From assembly GCA_016713335.1 (NCBI GenBank), contig JADJPH010000104.1:1-64000 (forward strand): a DNA stretch of 64,000 nucleotides. Direction: 5' to 3'. Made by a program: the position numbers and the translations under genes. The notes beneath the pieces were generated by a model, which was not told where the DNA came from, did not search any database, and saw only the letters and a list, made by a program, of their open reading frames with translations. Positions 1 through 9,215 of this stretch are shown one piece after another; positions within the stretch are counted from its first letter, which is position 1, and each line of letters starts with the position of its first letter. Source of the stretch: Candidatus Fredericiella danica. Lineage in GTDB: Bacteria > Chloroflexota > Anaerolineae > Caldilineales > Caldilineaceae.

Positions 1-5
1 TTAGG

Positions 6-629
6 ATGATTCGTGGTGGTCAGGGTTTTGTGACCCGGCCGTGGATTGGCGTAGTGGCGTTTCTGATCGCAGCGCTGGCGTTGGTGGCGGTGGCGCCGGT
101 GCAGGCCGCGCCGATGGCGCAGGCAGGGCCTACGGCGACGGTGCTGGTTGATTCGCTCAACATTCGGTCCGGGCCGGGAACAAGCTATAAGGTGGCCGGA
201 TCGGCGGCTAAGGGGACAAAATTGAGTGTGGTGGGGCAGAGCGGTTCGTGCGCCTGGCTGCAGATTGCCAGGGGCGGCAAGACGGCGGGATGGGTCTCCG
301 GTAACCCATCGTTTACAAAGCTGAGCACGGCGTGCAGCAAGGTGCCGGCAGCGACGGCGCCTGCCGCGACGACCGGGAGCAGCACAGCCCCGGGCTGCGC
401 GGTGCTGGTCAATCAATTGGCCTTTGATGTGAAGTTGAGCGTCAAGCGGACCGACGGCTGGTCGACGGCGCTGGCCGTGCCGGTCGGTGCAGAGAAGCAG
501 ATCTGCGTGGCGCCCGGCCAGTACACTGCCACCTTTACGGCAGCGGGCATGCCCACTTCCATGAGTTTCCCGGTTGCGGTGAAAGGCGGGGAGAGTTATC
601 GGATACCATTGAGTTTGAGAGGGCAGTAG
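6..629 (+). CDS. Secreted SH3b-domain protein
   Basis: A 207-residue protein with an N-terminal hydrophobic signal segment (about residues 14-36, ending near VQAAPM) followed by a bacterial SH3 domain at about residues 43-107. The SH3b hallmark LNIRSGPGTSYKV is visible, then a WLQI core strand and a GWVSG end. SH3b domains usually bind cell-wall or other extracellular ligands. A Thr/Ala/Pro/Ser linker (about 112-128) leads to an unrecognised C-terminal beta-rich domain of about 80 residues. The stop codon is followed immediately by a GGAGAC repeat array. The first ATG lies six bases into the window, so a longer N-terminus cannot be excluded. The SH3b call is solid; ligand and role are unknown. 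Confidence 0.8.
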   Translation: MIRGGQGFVTRPWIGVVAFLIAALALVAVAPVQAAPMAQAGPTATVLVDSLNIRSGPGTSYKVAGSAAKGTKLSVVGQSGSCAWLQIARGGKTAGWVSGNPSFTKLSTACSKVPAATAPAATTGSSTAPGCAVLVNQLAFDVKLSVKRTDGWSTALAVPVGAEKQICVAPGQYTATFTAAGMPTSMSFPVAVKGGESYRIPLSLRGQ

Positions 630-925
630 GGGGAGACAAAGAGACAAGGAGACCGGGAGACTGGGAGACTGGGAGACGAAGAGACAAACGATTCTCTTTG
701 CTCTTTCCTCTCCGCGTTTGCTCCGCGTCTCTGCGCCTCCGCGGTGGTGGTTGGCGCGGGGCGGGGCAATGATCAACGCGGAGACGCGGAGGTGGCGCAG
801 GTTCGCGGAGACAGGAGACAGGAGACAAGGAGACAAGGAAGGAGACGGGGAGAGTCGGCGAGTATATTCAGCTAATTGGCGTCGGGCATGCTATGATCTG
901 GTGAAATCGTTGGTTCTAAATTACT
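630..925. repeat. GGAGAC tandem array plus CGCGGAGACGCGGAG-type inverted repeat
   Basis: The roughly 310-base gap before the acyl-CoA dehydrogenase holds no gene. About 631-690 and 820-860 are irregular tandem copies of GAGACAAGGAGACTGG (family A). About 700-810 is an imperfect inverted repeat in which CTCCGCGTCTCTGCGCCTCC is answered by AACGCGGAGACGCGGAGG (family E). Both families recur elsewhere in the window. The array begins directly after the TAG stop of the SH3 gene. Confidence 0.75.
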
Positions 926-939
926 GATGGGAGACCCAT

Positions 940-2148
940 ATGGACTTCGCCTATTCTGACGAACACAAAATGGTTGAAAAGATGGCCTATGATTTCACCC
1001 GCAAAGAGATCATGCCCATCATCAAGGAACATGACCGCAATCACACCTATCCACACGAGTTGCTCCCTAAAATGGCGGCGCTTGGTTTCTTGGGTGTCTG
1101 CCTGCCGGTTCGTTACGGCGGCGCCGGCTTCGATTTTATTGCACTCGGCATCCTCTCTGAAGCACTCGAGTATGGGGATTCCTCCGTACGCGAAACCATC
1201 GCCGTACACCTTGGCCTGCATGCACTGCCCATCTTCCAATGGGGCACCGACGAGCAAAAACGCACCTTCCTTCCCCCTCTCGCCAGTGGTGAGCACATCG
1301 CCTGCTTTGGTCTGACCGAACCCGGCGCCGGTTCCGATGTGGCCGCGCTCCGTTCCACCGCCCGCAAGGATGGTGACGATTACATCCTCAACGGGGAGAA
1401 GATGTGGATCACCCTCTCCAATGTCGCCGATCGCCTCCTGGTCTTTGCCAAGACCAACCCGGAAAAAGGCGCCAGCGGTATCAGTGCCTTTATCCTGGAG
1501 CGCGGTTGGAAAGGATTGACCACCGGCAGTATCGAAGGCAAGATGGGCGTGCACGCCAGCAACACGGGCTGGATCAGCATGCAGGATGTCCGCGTGCCCA
1601 AGAGCCATCTATTAGGCGAAGAGGGCGAAGGCTTCAAGATCGCCATGAGTTCGCTCGACAATGCCCGCTACGGCGTCGCCGCCGGTGCGGTGGGTGTGAT
1701 GAAGGCCTGCCGCGACGAATCGATCAAGTATGCCAAGGAACGGCAGACCTTTGGCCGCCCCATTGCCGACTACCAACTTGTCCAGCAGTTGATCGCCAAC
1801 ATGCAGCAGAGCATTGACGCCGGGCAATTGCTTGTGTGGAAAGCGGGTTGGCTCAAGAATCAGGGCATGCGCAACACGCGTGAGACGAGCATGGCCAAGT
1901 GGTTCTGCACCGACGCGGCCAACCGCTGCGCCAATGATGCGGTCCAGGTTCACGGCGCCTACGGTTACTCTGACGAATACAACGTCGAGCGCCACCTGCG
2001 CAACAGCAAGAGCGCGGTCATCTACGAAGGCACGTCACAGATTCATACGCTCTTGCAGGCGGCCTACGTCCTCGGCGAACGCCAGGACCGTCCCATGCGC
2101 AAAGAAATGCCCGCGTATGACGCAGGGTATTGGCAGGAAGAAGCGTAG
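940..2148 (+). CDS. Acyl-CoA dehydrogenase
   Basis: A full-length 402-residue flavoenzyme that would oxidise an acyl-CoA thioester to the 2-enoyl-CoA and pass electrons to ETF. The two family signatures are present: GLTEPGAGSDV (about residues 127-137) and QVHGAYGYSDEYNVERHLRN (about 336-355). The catalytic base is the Glu of AVIYEGTSQIH near residue 371. The N-terminal helical domain, middle beta domain and C-terminal helical domain all have normal lengths. The start follows a GGGAGACCCAT spacer with a Shine-Dalgarno-like GGGAGA. Chain-length specificity cannot be read from sequence. It stands alone with no adjacent fatty-acid genes. The TAG stop is fused to the downstream GACAAAGA repeat array. 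Confidence 0.95.
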   Translation: MDFAYSDEHKMVEKMAYDFTRKEIMPIIKEHDRNHTYPHELLPKMAALGFLGVCLPVRYGGAGFDFIALGILSEALEYGDSSVRETIAVHLGLHALPIFQWGTDEQKRTFLPPLASGEHIACFGLTEPGAGSDVAALRSTARKDGDDYILNGEKMWITLSNVADRLLVFAKTNPEKGASGISAFILERGWKGLTTGSIEGKMGVHASNTGWISMQDVRVPKSHLLGEEGEGFKIAMSSLDNARYGVAAGAVGVMKACRDESIKYAKERQTFGRPIADYQLVQQLIANMQQSIDAGQLLVWKAGWLKNQGMRNTRETSMAKWFCTDAANRCANDAVQVHGAYGYSDEYNVERHLRNSKSAVIYEGTSQIHTLLQAAYVLGERQDRPMRKEMPAYDAGYWQEEA

Positions 2149-2247
2149 ACAAAGAGACAAAGAGACAAAGAGACAAGGAGACAAGGAGACAAGGAGACAA
2201 ACGGAGTCTCCCGGTCTCCCAGTCTCTTTGTCTCTTGTCTCTTTCTC
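2149..2247. repeat. Family A GAGACAAA array
   Basis: About a dozen irregular copies of GAGACAAAGAGACAAG, turning into the complementary form (CTCCCGGTCTCCCAGTCTC) at about 2206, so the block can fold back on itself. It fills the space between the convergent acyl-CoA dehydrogenase and the malG-like permease and may act as a bidirectional 3' element. No ORF in it is credible. Confidence 0.75.
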
Positions 2248-2251
2248 TCCC

Positions 2252-2998
2252 CCTTTACCGCGCCTGCGCTGAGACCGCTGACGATGTAGCGCTGGAAGAC
2301 CAGGGCGAGGATGACGGGAGGGATGGCGGCGAGCATGCCGCCGGTCATCATGGCTGAAATGTCGACCACATAGCGACCGGCAAATTCGCTGATCGCCACG
2401 GGGACGGTTTTGCCTCGATCGTGCTTGTAAGATCAGGGCAAAAGAATTCGTCCCACGCCAGTAAGAACGTGAAGAGCGCGGTGGAGACGAGACCGGGCGT
2501 CGAAATCGGGAGCACGATGCGGAAGAGGATGCCCAGCGGAGAACAGCCGTCGATGCGCGGCGTCTTCCAATTCGAAGGGCACGCTCTCAAAGAAGGCGAC
2601 CATCAACCAGATCGCAAAGGGCAATGAAGCAGAGATAGGTGATGATCAGCACGGCGTGCGTGTTCAGCAGGTTGAACCGCGCGGCCAGAAGGTAGAGCGG
2701 GATCACGAGCGAGATTTCGGGGATCATGCGGGTGCCCAGGATGCCGATCATGAAGCCGGAACGATAGGGCACGGCCATGCGCGCCAGTGCATAAGCCGCC
2801 AGCGAACCGACAATGAGCGCGATCACGGTGACGAATGATGCAACAATGAACGAATTTCGCAGCGTGATGGCGAAGGTGCGCGCCACTTCCGAAGTGCGAC
2901 CGCCAGGCAGCAAGACATCCAGATAATTTTGAAATGTAGGGTTCTGCGGGATCCAGTGTGGGGGCACACTGAGCAATTCGGCGCGTTGAAACGCTTCG
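2252..2998 (-). pseudogene. Sugar ABC permease, MalG type, broken by at least three frameshifts
   Basis: Inner-membrane permease of the carbohydrate uptake CUT1 family, readable only by joining frames. Pieces run from PHWIPQNPTFQNYLDVL (about 2945-2900) through the transmembrane stretch at 2860-2640, then PFAIWLMVAFFESVPFELED (about 2622-2560), the segment around 2540-2430, and AISEFAGRYVVDISAMMTGG near 2395-2335. The last piece ends FQRYIVSGLSAGAVKG, where family members normally stop. Here no stop follows and the frame runs into the family A array. The first 40 or so residues (first transmembrane helix) are also absent. The EAA loop, which contacts the ATPase, is disrupted around 2560. It would pair with the MalF-like permease and the binding protein upstream. 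No ATPase gene is nearby; CUT1 systems often share one. Confidence 0.75.
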
Positions 2999-3009
2999 AA
3001 ATGGCCATC

Positions 3010-3789
3010 CAGGATACGAGATGGTCACGGTGCCAAAGGCTGGGCCGCCCTGGGTGATGACATAGAGCAGGTCAAAGACGCGAAAGGCTTCTACGGTGCG
3101 GATGATCAGGGCGACGAGAATGGCCGACCGCAGCAGTGGCAGCCGGATGCGCCACAGGCGCTGCCAGGCATTGGCGCCGTCGACTGCCGCCGCTTCCTCA
3201 ATTTCCAGCGGGAGTGCAGCAAGCGCCGCCTGCAGGATCAGGGCCACAAACGGCACGCTGTGCCAGACATCCGCGATGATGACCAGATTCATGGCGCGCC
3301 ACGGTTCAATCAGCCACGGTACGTACTTTTCAATGATGCCGAGTTGATAGAGCAGGCCGTTGAGTGCGCCGTAGTCGGCGTTGTAGATCCAGCGCCAGAG
3401 CGTGCCGTTGACAATCGTGGGGACCGCCCAGGGGATGATAAGGCTGGCGCGCAGGAATTGCCAGCCGTAGGGTTTGGCATGAATGAGCAGGGCAAGCCCA
3501 ATGCCGAGCACCAACTCGATACTCACCGACACGATCGTGAAGTAAAGTGTCCGCCCAATCGTCGCCCAGAAGGTGGGATCCGTCAGCAGTTCGGTGTAGT
3601 TCTGCAGCCCGACGAATTCCGCGGTGCGTTCGGGGCAACCTTGGCATCAAAAAGGCTGAAGAAAGCTGTGGAGATGACCGGCTGCAGCACGATGCCCAGG
3701 ATGATGACCAGGCTAGGCAGGATCAGCAGCAGGCCGATCCGGGCCTGCTGCTGGCGGAGCGTGCGAGCGTGGTGCTGGGTGACTGACAT
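3010..3789 (-). CDS. Sugar ABC permease, MalF type (frameshifted, C-terminus missing)
   Basis: CUT1 permease partner of the downstream MalG-like gene. The N-terminus (MSVTQHHARTLRQQQARIG and first membrane helix) is in one frame down to about 3650; the rest continues in another frame from about 3640 to 3010. The EAA loop is recognisable as EEAAAVDGANAWQRLWRIRL (about 3215-3155). Reading ends around QGGPAFGTVTI, where family members have roughly 30 more residues and a last helix. The sequence then passes straight into the MalG coding frame, so about 150-250 bases covering the end of this gene and the start of the next appear to be missing. Gene order on the minus strand is binding protein, MalF, MalG. 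Confidence 0.8.
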
Positions 3790-3857
3790 GGGCGTGGTTC
3801 GTGGTGCGTGACTTGTAACTCGTCACGAGTCACAAGTCACGTGATACGAATTACGTT
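3790..3857. repeat. Family B inverted repeat (CGTGACTTGTAACTCGTCACGAG)
   Basis: Short palindromic cluster of GTGACTTGTAACTCG and CGAGTCACAAGTCAC followed by CGTGATACGAATTACG. It fills the gap between the binding-protein stop codon and the MalF start on the minus strand, beginning two bases after the stop. It could attenuate transcription between a highly expressed binding protein and its permeases (inference). Confidence 0.6.
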
Positions 3858-5171
3858 CTATTTACTCGCCAATTCAATCCATGTCGCCGCCGCTTCATCC
3901 AGGGCTTCCTGCGGCGTCTTCTGTTTGGTCAGGGCGAGTTGCATGGCCAGTTGCAGCGCCTTGGAGCCTTCCTGGTAGTACGGCACCTTGGGGCGGACAT
4001 GGGCAAATGGGAATTGCTCGCTGAACATCGGGACGGTGACCGGCGCCGCCTGGTTGATTTTCATCAACGCGTCCAGGTTTGCTCCCTCATAGGCAGTGGT
4101 ATAGATGGGGAGTAGGTGGGCGGAGTACTTGATCTGGATCGGTTCGCTCGTCAGAAACTCGAGAAACTTCCAGGCGGCATCCTTGTTGGCGGAGTTAGCC
4201 GCAACTGAGAAGCCCATCGAGCCGTTGATGGTTGCGCTTTCGACGCCGGAGTCGGCAAACGCCGGCATCAGCGCCATCTTGACCTGTCCGGTTACTTGCG
4301 ATTCGTCCGCATTGAAGTTGGCCAGGTCGTACATATAGAGCCAGTTGTTTGCAAAGACGGCCTTGCCTTGCGAGAAGACATTGCGCACATCCTCTTCGAG
4401 GTACGAGATGGAAGCCGGATTGGAAACGCCATCCTCGATTGACTGTACCATCCACGCCAGGGCGGCGACACCCTTTTCGTTGTTGAAGGCCGGCTTGCCC
4501 TCGGCATCCATGAAAGAACCGCCGTTGCCGTAGATCAGGGTGACGAGGTCACAGATGGCGGCTTCGGCCTGCGCCCAGGACCAGACGATCGGATACTCGG
4601 CAATCCCCTTTTCCTTGATGACCTGCGCCATGTCGGTCAGTTCTTCCCAGGTGCGGGGTGGGTTGTCAAAACCGGCATCCTTGAGCAGCTTTTCGTTGTA
4701 GTAGAAATACTTGGCATCGAGCAGCCAGGGCATGCCGTAGGTCTTGCCATCGACCGTGGTGATGTCCCACGCCGACTGGAAGACCTTGTCCTTCATTTCT
4801 GGCGTAAGCCGGTCGGTCACATCCAGCACATAGCCGTTGGTGGCAAACTCGGCGTACCAGATGTCGTCCACCAAAATGACATCGTAGGCTGGCGGGTTGG
4901 TCGCCATGGCGGTCACGATTTTGTCGTGCAGGGCGTCGTAGGCGACGTATTCAATTTCGACTTTGATGTCAGGGTTCGCGGCATTGAACTCGCCGACGAT
5001 GCTGTCCATCTCTTCAACGGTTGGACCCGCCTGCTGCATGGCCAGCACCTTGATGGTGGTGGGGCCACTGGCTGCGGGCGCGGTGGTTGATGCGGGGACG
5101 CAACCGGCCAGTGCGACTGCCAGCAACGCAAAGACAATGAACAGGCTGACAAGCTTTGTCATATTACGCAT
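3858..5171 (-). CDS. Sugar ABC transporter substrate-binding lipoprotein (family 1)
   Basis: A complete 437-residue extracellular binding protein. The signal peptide ends in a lipobox, LAVALAGC, so Cys23 or so would be lipidated and the protein tethered outside the membrane. The two-lobe SBP_bac_1 fold is indicated by IVGEFNAANPDIKVEIEY (about 63-80), DVILVDDIWYAEF, the YGMPW segment and GSMGFSVAANSANKDAAWKF near residue 320. An AGGAGG ribosome binding site sits ten bases before the ATG at 5171, which fixes the start. It is first in a minus-strand operon with the MalF- and MalG-like permeases. The sugar is not predictable. Confidence in the family is high. Confidence 0.93.
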   Translation of the reverse strand: MRNMTKLVSLFIVFALLAVALAGCVPASTTAPAASGPTTIKVLAMQQAGPTVEEMDSIVGEFNAANPDIKVEIEYVAYDALHDKIVTAMATNPPAYDVILVDDIWYAEFATNGYVLDVTDRLTPEMKDKVFQSAWDITTVDGKTYGMPWLLDAKYFYYNEKLLKDAGFDNPPRTWEELTDMAQVIKEKGIAEYPIVWSWAQAEAAICDLVTLIYGNGGSFMDAEGKPAFNNEKGVAALAWMVQSIEDGVSNPASISYLEEDVRNVFSQGKAVFANNWLYMYDLANFNADESQVTGQVKMALMPAFADSGVESATINGSMGFSVAANSANKDAAWKFLEFLTSEPIQIKYSAHLLPIYTTAYEGANLDALMKINQAAPVTVPMFSEQFPFAHVRPKVPYYQEGSKALQLAMQLALTKQKTPQEALDEAAATWIELASK

Positions 5172-5283
5172 CGTTGGTTTTCCTCCTGTGCGGAAATATG
5201 AGGTTAAGAGGTGTAGGCATCAAGTCTAATCGTGGGTAGGTTAGTTGTCAATGCAGCAAGATGGTGTGAGGGCGGGGGAGAAA

Positions 5284-5335
5284 GGCAACAACGCAGGGGC
5301 GCGGAGGTTGCGCAGAGTTCGCGGAGGGGAAGTTG
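5284..5335. repeat. Family E repeat copy
   Basis: A single copy of the AACGCAGGGGCGCGGAGGTT-type element, related to 705-810 and 11200-11350. The rest of the 243-base divergent gap between the binding protein and the phosphoesterase shows no clear promoter that I would defend. Confidence 0.5.
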
Positions 5336-5414
5336 AACTGCGTTGCACTCTCCTGTCTGCGTTCTCCCTGCTGCAATTGGTGTCACTGTAGGCGAGTGTT
5401 AGAATTGCTCGAAT

Positions 5415-6153
5415 ATGCGCGCGTTGGTTATATGCGACAAGGTGGAGCCGATTCTGTATAGTGCAGGTGTAAAACAACGCGCAGGCGATGTTGACATCAT
5501 CTTGAGTTGCGGCGATCTGCCGCATTACTACCTTGAATACATCATGACGATGCTCGGCAAACCGATGTATTACGTGCATGGGAACCATACGCGTTCGGAG
5601 TATCACGCCGGTAAGGGAGACCAGTGGCGTGGTGGCGGAGCCCCTGGGTGCAGTCAATCTACATCAGCGGACCTTCAATGAAGGCGGTCTGATCCTTGCC
5701 GGTCTGGAAGGGTCCATTCGTTACAATACGGCGCCACGGTATCAGTATACACAGTCAGAGATGTGGATGAACATCTGGCGGCTGGCGCCGAAGTTGCTGA
5801 TCAACCGCATCCGTTATGGGCGGTATCTGGATGTGCTGGTTGCCCATTCGCCGCCGTGGGAGATCCACGATCAAGATGATCGACCGCATCAAGGCTTCAA
5901 GAGTTTTTTGACGTTCATGCGGTGGTTCAAGCCGCGCTATCTGTTGCATGGTCACATCCATATTTATCGGCGTGACGTTATTACTGAGACGACTTATGCC
6001 GAGACGCAGGTGATCAACGCCTATCCGTATAAGGTTCTAGACCAATCCCCAGTACTACGTTTGCGCAGACCAAAACCGAGTAAACCATTGATAGCATATT
6101 CTATGGATCCAAAGCGCCAGCCAAGTCAAAGTCACGACAAGAACACCTTCTAA
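5415..6153 (+). CDS. Calcineurin-like metallophosphoesterase (one frameshift)
   Basis: About 245 residues when two overlapping frames are joined near 5620. The first frame gives ICDKVEP, LSCGDLP and YYVHGNH; the second gives the strand AGLEGSIRYN, then LVAHSPPWEIHD and LLHGHIHIYRRD. These are the GD, GNH, H and GHxH metal-binding motifs of the calcineurin-like family. The usual first DxH motif is replaced by DKV, and GNHD by GNHT, as seen in a subfamily of small bacterial phosphoesterases. The substrate is unknown. It lies just upstream of the HD hydrolase and rimO on the same strand. Confidence 0.75.
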
Positions 6154-6188
6154 GCTGCGTCCCAACTGGCGCACCGTTTGCCGCAAGC

Positions 6189-6796
6189 GTGCCTTGCTTC
6201 AGGCCGAAGCGGAAGCACGTGGCAAAGAAGCGGCGATCGGCCAAGGGGATGGCCTACAATTATCGGTGGGAGCACATCCGATCGGTGACATCGTTGGCGC
6301 TCTGGCTTGCGACCGAAACCGGTGCGGACCCCGGATCGTGGAAGCCGCCGCCTGGCACGATATCCGAAAGGGCGACCCAAATCATGGAGTCGCCGGGGCC
6401 AAGGAAGCGAAAAAGATTCTGGAACGCACCGATTTTCCGGCTGAGAAGATTCCGGTCGTGGTTGACGCAATTGCCCAACATGTGGGCTTATACCGGCCGC
6501 CTGAGGCGACGCCGCTAGAGCCGTTGGAGGCGGCGGTGCTGTGGGATGCTGACAAGCTTTCGAAACTCGGCGCCCAGGCTTTGGCGGCGAGCATGGGGAT
6601 GGATACCATGGTCGGCTTGAACCTCGATCAGCGCCGGAGAACCATTCTCGAGTTCACACAGGGCGTACTTGCCAGAACGGTCGAGAGTATGAACACGCTC
6701 CCTGCGCGCGAGTTGGCGGAAACGCGCTATCGCGAAATGGCGATCTTTCTGGAAGCGTGGGAGCGAGAAGAGGAATTGGAGAGAAGAGATTCGTGA
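6189..6796 (+). CDS. HD-domain metal-dependent phosphohydrolase (frameshifted)
   Basis: A small HD-superfamily hydrolase of about 200 residues. The first HD histidine is in frame three (YNYRWEHIRSV, about 6252-6285); from about 6335 the protein continues in frame two with EAAAWHDIRKG, the HD dyad, then AIAQHVGLYRP and LWDADKLSKLGA carrying the later histidine and aspartate. One frameshift near 6330 therefore separates the metal-binding residues. The true start is uncertain; 6189 (GTG) is the first in the upstream frame and 6249 (ATG) is an alternative. Its TGA overlaps the GTG start of rimO, indicating translational coupling. The substrate (nucleotide or other phosphate ester) is unknown. Confidence 0.7.
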
Positions 6797-8235
6797 AATA
6801 TCACCTGATTACGATGGGTTGTCCGAAGAACAGGGTAGACAGCGATGGGATCGAGATGTTGCTGCGCCAGGCCGATTATCGCGAAGCCGGCGCGCCCGGC
6901 GATGCCGATATCCTGATCGTCAACACCTGTGGTTTCCTGGAGTCTGCCAAGGAAGAATCCATCGATGTGCTCAATGGGCTTGCCAGGCACAAGCGAAAGC
7001 ATCAGTTATTGATTGCGGCGGGTTGTCTGGCGCAGCGGAACGGCGCCGAGGTGCTGGCGCGCGTCCCGAAAGTGGACGGACTGCTGGGCACGCGGCGGTG
7101 GATGGATGTGCTGGAACTATTGGATCAGGTGCGAGGGGGAAAGGAGCAGCGACGCCTTCAGCGCTATGCGTTATTGGGCGATAGTCAGGGCACGCCAGCC
7201 ATCCGTGTGCCCGCTCTCCTGGATGATCCGAGCATTGCGTTTGATGCGGCGACCCCGCGGCCGCCGGTCCCCGCGGGGAGTGCCTATCTCAAGATTTCGG
7301 ACGGCTGCAACGCGCCCTGTGCGTTCTGTACGATTCCGAGTTTCAAGGGCAAGCTTCGCAGCCGGCCTATGGACGCGATTGTCGATGAAGCGCAGGCACT
7401 GGTGGGGGCTGGTGCAAAAGAACTGGTCATTGTGGCGCAGGATACGACAGATTATGGAAACGATTGGGGCGAGCCGAACAGCCTGGCGCAACTGCTTTCC
7501 GCGCTTGCAAGCCGCACAGACGAGCGGCTGAAGTGGATTCGGCTGATGTATGCTTATCCGGGTCATGTCACCGACGAATTGATCGAGGTGATGGCGCGTG
7601 AGGCGAAGATTGTGCCGTATCTCGATATGCCGCTCCAACATGGTGACCCAGGGACCCTGCGGCGGATGCGGCGCCCGAGCCGGGTGGAGATGGTGTACGA
7701 GCACATGGCGAAGTTGCGCACGGCGATGCCGGAGATTGCATTGCGCACGACCTTCATCGTGGGGTACCCGGGTGAGACAGAAAAGGAATTTGAAGGGCTC
7801 CTAGACTTTGTGAAGGCGATCGAATTCGACAAGGTGGGGGCGTTCACCTTCAGCCCGGAGCCGGGTACGCCGTCGGCCGAACTGCCGGATCAGATTGCCG
7901 ATGAAGTGAAGCAGGAGCGCTATGAGCGGCTGATGGAAGTGCAACAGCCGATCAGCCTACGTAAGAATCAACTGCAGGTGGGCAAGATACTCGATGTGCT
8001 TGTCGAAGGTGAAGGTGAGGTCGAAGGCAGCGGCGAGCCGTTGCTCTTGGGCCGCAGCTACCGCGATGCCCCGGAAATCGATGGGCTGGTGTTGCTCCCT
8101 GGTGTAAAAGGTGCGCCTATAGGTACGATGATCCCCGTCCATATCAATGGCGCAATGGAATACGATCTCGTGGGAGAGCTATTGGTTGGAGAGACAATCA
8201 AGAGCAGGAAAGGGGAAGAAATCAGATTGGTGTAG
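6793..8235 (+). CDS. rimO: Ribosomal protein S12 methylthiotransferase RimO
   Basis: Radical-SAM enzyme that adds a methylthio group to the conserved aspartate of ribosomal protein S12. The N-terminal UPF0004 domain opens with ITMGCPKNRVDSDG, the RimO-type version of this motif, and has the cluster cysteines of NTCGFL and AAGCLAQR. The radical-SAM site is CNAPCAFC (about residues 169-176). A TRAM domain closes the protein. RimO is favoured over MiaB by the CPKNRVDS signature. I choose the GTG at 6793, which overlaps the preceding stop as GTGA; a longer in-frame ORF from 6757 would overlap the HD gene needlessly. The protein is about 480 residues, slightly long because of an insert near residues 120-155. 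Confidence 0.93.
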   Translation: MKYHLITMGCPKNRVDSDGIEMLLRQADYREAGAPGDADILIVNTCGFLESAKEESIDVLNGLARHKRKHQLLIAAGCLAQRNGAEVLARVPKVDGLLGTRRWMDVLELLDQVRGGKEQRRLQRYALLGDSQGTPAIRVPALLDDPSIAFDAATPRPPVPAGSAYLKISDGCNAPCAFCTIPSFKGKLRSRPMDAIVDEAQALVGAGAKELVIVAQDTTDYGNDWGEPNSLAQLLSALASRTDERLKWIRLMYAYPGHVTDELIEVMAREAKIVPYLDMPLQHGDPGTLRRMRRPSRVEMVYEHMAKLRTAMPEIALRTTFIVGYPGETEKEFEGLLDFVKAIEFDKVGAFTFSPEPGTPSAELPDQIADEVKQERYERLMEVQQPISLRKNQLQVGKILDVLVEGEGEVEGSGEPLLLGRSYRDAPEIDGLVLLPGVKGAPIGTMIPVHINGAMEYDLVGELLVGETIKSRKGEEIRLV

Positions 8236-8239
8236 GACC

Positions 8240-8892
8240 CTACCACCAGCCGCGTTTCTTTTGGCGCTGGAGTTGGACCATCTGGGCCATCTGTTGTTGG
8301 AGGGCGGCGACGGTGCCTTCGAGGGCGCGGAGGCGGCTTTCCATCCGTTCTTTCCGGGTTTCTTCCCGGCGCTGGTATTCGGCCAGCACGCGCTCCAGTT
8401 CGAGCATGCGTTCGCGCAGTTGCGGTTCTCTTCTTTGAGGTTGAAGTTATCCTGCACGACCACGCCAACGACGTCGCGCACCGTTGCCTGGCTGTTGAGT
8501 ACGGATTGTTGGCTGTTGGCGATGGCGCTGAGGATGTCCCCCAGGGCCTGGGGGAGCAGAGTCGCCTTTGCTTCGACCATCTGGCGGCCTTGATCGGTGG
8601 TGATGGCGATGGAGGGGGTTTCGTCACGCACGATGCGCTTGGGAGTAAGCCGTTCGCTCACCTGCTCGTCGCTGAACCCCTGTTCGATCAGCTTTTGCAC
8701 CATGATCAGCGCGGCGACATCGGATGTCGAATAGCGCGGATCATCCAGTGCGGTCTGGGGGCTTAAGAACCGTCCAAACCGCCTGCCCCAACTGCGCAAC
8801 GTGTCCGGGGTCACTTGAAGATGGTAGGCCACCTCAGTGAACGAAAAGGACTGTTCGGCGGCGCTGTTGCGAGCAGGCGGTGGTTGGGTCAT
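8240..8892 (-). CDS. MerR-like HTH regulator with C-terminal coiled coil (one frameshift)
   Basis: About 217 residues after correcting one frameshift near 8430. The N-terminal part contains a MerR-type winged-helix start, FTEVAYHLQVTPDTLRSWGR (about residues 19-38), then DDPRYSTSDVAALIMVQKLI. In the corrected frame the C-terminus becomes a clean coiled coil rich in Leu, Glu, Arg and Gln (LRERMLELERVLAEYQRR, then MESRLRALEGTVAALQQQM), ending in KKRGWW. This pattern resembles DNA-binding or segregation-type proteins with an HTH and a coiled coil. The gene is convergent with rimO and its ATG overlaps the stop of the DUF1232 gene (TAATG), so the two are cotranscribed. The target is unknown. Confidence 0.7.
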
Positions 8893-9215
8893 TATTTGAC
8901 GACGCGCCAGGTTGTGTCGACGACGTTGTTGTCGTCAGACGGTGCTGAATTGGGTTGTGAGCCTGCTGCGTTTTCGTTCAACGCCTTGTTGGCCATGTTG
9001 ACGAACAGGTAGAGCGCGCCGGCGAGGATCGCAACATCATCGATCGGGATGCCGGGCATCAGGTCAATGGGCCACACCCAATAGAGCAAAGCCGCGATCG
9101 GCAGCATAATTTTCAAATACAGCGGCACGCGGCCATCCAACAGCAGGCGTCCTGCCGACATTAACTGCTCAATCAGATTGGAACCGGAAGTTGTGCCTGT
9201 CGTTTGGTTGCTCAT
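8892..9215 (-). CDS. DUF1232 (YkvA-like) small membrane protein
   Basis: A 107-residue protein with one or two hydrophobic helices. The DUF1232 signature appears as YWVWPIDLMPGIPIDDVAIL (about residues 42-61), where the PxDLxP and DD elements are conserved. The rest is polar and low in complexity (Ser/Thr/Asn-rich ends). The family's function is not established. An AAGGAGAAGG ribosome binding site precedes the ATG. It is the first gene of a two-gene unit with the MerR-like regulator. Confidence 0.75.
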   Translation of the reverse strand: MSNQTTGTTSGSNLIEQLMSAGRLLLDGRVPLYLKIMLPIAALLYWVWPIDLMPGIPIDDVAILAGALYLFVNMANKALNENAAGSQPNSAPSDDNNVVDTTWRVVK

